Assembly: GCA_003553895.1 (NCBI GenBank)
Contig: PWFM01000057.1
Location: 1-7,491, forward strand
From: Syntrophomonadaceae bacterium
GTDB lineage: Bacteria > Bacillota > Dethiobacteria > DTU022
Direction of reading: 5' to 3'
Length of the DNA: 7,491 nt
Position numbers and translations under genes: made by a program. The notes beneath the pieces were generated by a model, which was given only the letters and a program-made list of their open reading frames with translations, did not search any database and was not told the origin of the DNA. Position 1 is the first letter of the stretch. Each line of letters begins with the position of its first letter. Below are positions 5,092 through 7,491 of this stretch, piece after piece.

Positions 5092-6078
5092 TCAATTGTT
5101 GTAACCGTGGGGATGGTTTTGATGCCACCGCCAGGCGGTTTCAATGATCGTGTCAAGATCGGAATAGCGCGGTTTCCAGTCCAGTTCTTTTCTGATTAGC
5201 TCTGAACCGGCAATAAGCACGGAGGGATCTCCGGGTCGGCGCGGTCCGATCCGGTAGGGGATCCTTTCGCCAGTTATTTCTTCCGCCTTCTTGATCACTT
5301 CCAAAACCGAAAAACCAACCTGGTGGCCTAAATTATAAACCGCTTTCTTCTTTTCCCCCCTCAACAGAGCTTCCAGGGCTAACAAGTGGGCTGAAACGAG
5401 GTCGCAGACGTGGATATAATCCCGGACCGGCGATCCGTCGGCTGTGGGGTAGTCGTCACCGTAAACGGCGAGTTTTTCCCGGCCGACAGCAGCGGCCAGG
5501 ACTCGCGGGATCAAGTGGGTTTCCGGATCGTGGTCTTCTCCCATCTGACCTTCCGGGTCGGCTCCGGCAGCGTTAAAATACCGCAGGGAAGTATAGTTTA
5601 AATCGCCGGCGCCGGCGGTGGCGGCCAGGATTTTTTCTATAAAGAGTTTCGACTCGCCATAGGGATTGGTCGGCTCGAGGGGATGGTCTTCTGCGATCGG
5701 CACTGCCCGGGGTTCGCCGTATACAGCAGCTGTTGAAGAAAAAACTAATGTTTTGGTCCCTGCCCTGAGCATGGCTTTCAAAAGGTTCATGGTCCCGGTC
5801 AGGTTGGGGTAAAAAGTACCCAGGGGGTCTTGAACCGATTCGAGGACGATGCTCTTTGCCGCAAAATGAATTACCGCTTGCGGCTGCAGCTCCGCAAAAA
5901 CAGTCTGCAGTTTGTTATCTTCCAGTAGATCGAGGCGGTAAAAAGGAGTGCCTGCCGGCAGAGCGGAGCGGTGTCCGGTGCTCAAGTTGTCTATAACCGC
6001 CACTTCGTACCTTTCATCCACCAGCTTTTTAACTACATGGCTCCCGATATACCCGGCGCCGCCGGTGACCAGGATCAT
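5092..6078 (-). CDS. galE: UDP-glucose 4-epimerase
   Basis: The 328-residue product is an extended short-chain dehydrogenase. GGAGYIGSH (6-14) binds NAD, D30-NLSTG follows beta strand 2, and FSSTAAVYG (113-121) carries the catalytic Ser/Thr as T116. Y140-GES-K144 is the catalytic Tyr-x3-Lys. RYFNAAGA, HLIP and DGSPVRDYIHVCDL (UDP-sugar side) are all characteristic of GalE. It interconverts UDP-galactose and UDP-glucose in the cytoplasm, completing galactose entry and also supplying UDP-galactose for glycan synthesis. The reading frame continues 12 codons upstream to an ATG at 6114, but AGGAGG (6091-6086) lies 7 nt before the ATG at 6078-6076. MILVTGGAGYIGSH is the usual N-terminus, so I start there. 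It lies 246 bp downstream of lacZ on the same strand and may be co-transcribed or have its own promoter. It could be a paralogous UDP-sugar epimerase of similar chemistry, but the context fits galE. Confidence 0.93.
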   Translation of the reverse strand: MILVTGGAGYIGSHVVKKLVDERYEVAVIDNLSTGHRSALPAGTPFYRLDLLEDNKLQTVFAELQPQAVIHFAAKSIVLESVQDPLGTFYPNLTGTMNLLKAMLRAGTKTLVFSSTAAVYGEPRAVPIAEDHPLEPTNPYGESKLFIEKILAATAGAGDLNYTSLRYFNAAGADPEGQMGEDHDPETHLIPRVLAAAVGREKLAVYGDDYPTADGSPVRDYIHVCDLVSAHLLALEALLRGEKKKAVYNLGHQVGFSVLEVIKKAEEITGERIPYRIGPRRPGDPSVLIAGSELIRKELDWKPRYSDLDTIIETAWRWHQNHPHGYNN

Positions 6079-6106
6079 AGTAAAACCTCCTCTTGTTTTG
6101 AAAGAT

Positions 6107-6241
6107 GTGAACAAGCATCTCCGTTATAAAAAGTACGGAGCATTCAAATTGATTTGTGTCGCTACAGCAATCCTGTTACTTATTCTATATCATGGCGTTA
6201 ATTTAATAGCCGAAAAGTCCTTCGTTCTGTTTAAGATATAA
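6107..6241 (+). CDS. Possible 44-residue single-span membrane peptide (weak)
   Basis: A frame from GTG 6107 to TAA 6239-6241 would encode a basic N-terminus (NKHLRYKKYGAFK), one hydrophobic span (LICVATAILLLILYHGVNLIA) and a short tail. It lies in the otherwise unassigned lacZ-galE gap, antisense to the galE leader. There is no properly spaced ribosome binding site (GAAAG is only 2 nt before the GTG) and no clear plus-strand promoter. The layout resembles a small membrane protein, but chance AT-rich sequence would look the same. Confidence 0.15.
   Translation: MNKHLRYKKYGAFKLICVATAILLLILYHGVNLIAEKSFVLFKI
6119..6140 (-). promoter_or_regulatory. Inverted repeat overlapping a possible -10 upstream of galE
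   Basis: CTCCGT (6119-6124) and ACGGAG (6135-6140) are perfect 6-bp arms around a 10-nt A/T-rich centre. On the minus strand the centre reads into TATAAC (6128-6123), a possible -10, about 32 nt upstream of the galE Shine-Dalgarno. No good -35 is visible. An operator over the promoter, or a hairpin in a longer lacZ-galE mRNA, would both fit. Confidence 0.3.
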
Positions 6242-6266
6242 ATAAAGATGGCCAATTAACTTTCTG

Positions 6267-6287
6267 AACTGTCTCAGCAGACCAGTT
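6267..6287 (-). other. Stem-loop in the lacZ-galE intergenic mRNA
   Basis: On the minus strand AACTG-G-TCT (6287-6279) pairs with AGACAGTT (6274-6267): 8 pairs with one bulged G and a 4-nt loop. It starts 37 nt after the lacZ stop codon. It lacks a following U tract, so it is not a typical intrinsic terminator. It could be a processing or stabilising element between the two cistrons. Apart from this, the repeat at 6119-6140 and the weak ORF at 6107-6241, I see nothing in the 246-bp gap. Confidence 0.35.
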
Positions 6288-6324
6288 AAGCTCTTCTCCC
6301 TCATTTGCTTTAGCGTGTTACAAC

Positions 6325-7491
6325 TTATAAATCAGTATGGTTAACTTCTCGCAAATCCAGTTTTGCCCTGCTTATTGTGAAGCCGTAGCGGCATCTGATT
6401 CCTTTTTTCAACTTGTATTCATCGTGCAGGGCCAGCAAACCCGGCAAATCTCCTCCCGCTCCTTTCTGCCGGTAATCGATATTGAGCGTATTATTATCCC
6501 GGTGGGGCAGTTCATGAATATGTTTCGCTTCTGCCAGGTCTTCCATGCTGTAGGGCCAGGCGCTCACATTGAGCAGTGTGCCCGCCGCGTCCTTAAAGAG
6601 CAGGCCGCGGCCGTTTTCATCGGTTACGGCCATCCACCTGACATCGGTGCGGTTGCCGTTTTCCTGGGGGTAAAGGTAGTTGTGACAGACTTCTTCCACC
6701 GGGAGGGAATGAAGGGCAATCAAACCTCCCGTTTTACGATCTTCCATGGTTTCATGGGGCCCCCGGCCGAACCAGGTCATACGTCCGTACCTGCCCGGTA
6801 CTTCTAACTGCATTCCGAAACGGTCAAGATCTCTGGCCGGAGTGAACTCGCTGTAGATTTCGATTGTGCCATCAATACTGGCCGTATAAACTATTATTAA
6901 GGGGCCTTGCCCGAGCTTGAGCGCCGAGCGCACCGTTACTTCCACATCACCAGCCGGTTTCTGCCGCCATTTTATATCCAGCGTTTTTCTGCCGGCGGCG
7001 GCATTTTTCCAGGGGTTTTCTCTTTTAAGAAAAGAAATAAAGTTGCCCGCGCCGAAATCATTGCAGGTGGTGACCCGCCAGAAGTTGGGCCTGAGGGGTG
7101 AAGCCAGCTGTTCTTCTTTCCCGAAGGTAAGGGACGTGATCTCTCCTTTTTCTTTTTCCACCATCAGGTTAAAATCCGGGCCGGTAATTTCAATCCCTTC
7201 CAGGCTTTCCCCTACCGCCAGACAATTTTCCGGCATCACTCTAGGCGTTTTATTGCCGGGCGCTTCGGAGTCAAACTGTCTTTTCCGGGCCCTGCTTTGT
7301 TCAGGAAAGTCTTTCGGTTCTCGATTCGATACCCGCGTTAATTCCAGAGCTTTCTGTGGATCTCGAGGCAAGGCAGATTTAGATTGTATTTGTTTTTGAG
7401 AACTGGTTTTTTCAAAGAGGGCAAACTGTTCCCAGGCCAGGACGTGGCCTCTGGCCGCCCAGGGCCGGTTTGCTCGCAGGGTAAAAATAAT
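6325..7491 (-). CDS. lacZ: LacZ-type (GH2) beta-galactosidase, C-terminal 388 residues (5' end outside window)
   Basis: The frame is open from the right edge to TAA 6327-6325. Fragment residues 1-25 (RPWAARGHVLAWEQF) match the end of LacZ domain 4. About 100-375 is the large beta-sandwich (Bgal small chain / domain 5), with RPNFWR at 134-139, WFGRGPHE at 240-247, YPQENGNRTDVRW at 274-286, and PYSMEDL plus HIHELPHRD at about 313-332. The family enzyme cleaves beta-D-galactosides such as lactose in the cytoplasm; its catalytic glutamates lie upstream of the window. RAPTDND-type sequence is altered to RVTTCND (139-145), but the Gly after NDF, the likely Gly794 equivalent, is kept. Between GGD (346-348) and HDEY (356-359) the sequence is LPGLLAL, so the Trp999 equivalent is Gly351. 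A charged linker of about 70 residues (28-97) separates the two domains, much longer than in E. coli. A TTG at 7371 is internal, not a start. galE follows on the same strand. Confidence 0.9.
   Translation of the reverse strand: MIFTLRANRPWAARGHVLAWEQFALFEKTSSQKQIQSKSALPRDPQKALELTRVSNREPKDFPEQSRARKRQFDSEAPGNKTPRVMPENCLAVGESLEGIEITGPDFNLMVEKEKGEITSLTFGKEEQLASPLRPNFWRVTTCNDFGAGNFISFLKRENPWKNAAAGRKTLDIKWRQKPAGDVEVTVRSALKLGQGPLIIVYTASIDGTIEIYSEFTPARDLDRFGMQLEVPGRYGRMTWFGRGPHETMEDRKTGGLIALHSLPVEEVCHNYLYPQENGNRTDVRWMAVTDENGRGLLFKDAAGTLLNVSAWPYSMEDLAEAKHIHELPHRDNNTLNIDYRQKGAGGDLPGLLALHDEYKLKKGIRCRYGFTISRAKLDLREVNHTDL

Noticed and set aside
5026..5092. AAGCAC / GTGCTT inverted repeat spanning the galK-galE gap as a bidirectional terminator.
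   Set aside because: The 6-bp arms are 55 nt apart with no T tract on either strand; probably chance.
6079..6114. Upstream ATG at 6114 for galE.
   Set aside because: AGGAGG at 6091-6086 and the standard GalE N-terminus fix the start at 6078.
7369..7371. TTG at 7371 as the start of a separate small beta-galactosidase subunit.
   Set aside because: The frame continues to the window edge and reads as LacZ domain 4, so the codon is internal to one gene. Internal initiation is only a remote possibility.
6337..7399. Plus-strand open frames of 64-160 codons opposite lacZ.
   Set aside because: They are the complementary reading of a conserved GH2 domain; no motifs or start signals support them.

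Overview
The window is bacterial chromosomal DNA with densely packed genes, a base composition near balance, and strong Shine-Dalgarno sequences (AGGAGG-like) ahead of several starts. Gene content and style suggest an anaerobic Gram-positive (Clostridia / Peptococcaceae-like) bacterium. This is an inference; nothing here fixes the taxon. No rRNA, tRNA, CRISPR array or insertion sequence was seen.

Left part (1-2124), lipid and isoprenoid genes. Positions 1-195 are the last 64 codons of an AMP-forming acyl-CoA ligase. After a short regulatory gap comes a complete UbiA-family membrane prenyltransferase (358-1185, +). It converges on a membrane CTP-dependent polyprenol/dolichol-type lipid kinase (2049-1270, -). 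The pair could add and activate prenyl chains, but the substrates cannot be read from sequence. Both genes have unusual 5' leaders. A 9-bp stem abuts the UbiA Shine-Dalgarno. In the kinase leader an 8-bp inverted repeat lies between a good Shine-Dalgarno and the most plausible start codon.

Middle (2125-2417), a regulatory region between divergent genes. It holds a candidate promoter for each direction, several short palindromes and a 16-codon leader ORF with a strong ribosome binding site.

Right part (2418-7491), galactoside use. A GPH/MelB-type sugar:cation symporter and galactokinase (galK) run on +. They converge with galE (UDP-galactose 4-epimerase) and the C-terminal part of a LacZ-type (GH2) beta-galactosidase on -. 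Together: a galactoside is imported, lacZ releases galactose, galK phosphorylates it, and galE interconverts UDP-galactose and UDP-glucose. galT (galactose-1-phosphate uridylyltransferase) is not in the window. The beta-galactosidase continues past the right edge and lacks the tryptophan equivalent to Trp999 of E. coli LacZ.

The most notable points are the possible split ribosome binding site of the lipid kinase, the UbiA/kinase pairing, the altered LacZ site, and the leader of the transporter operon. No clearly new multi-gene system was found.
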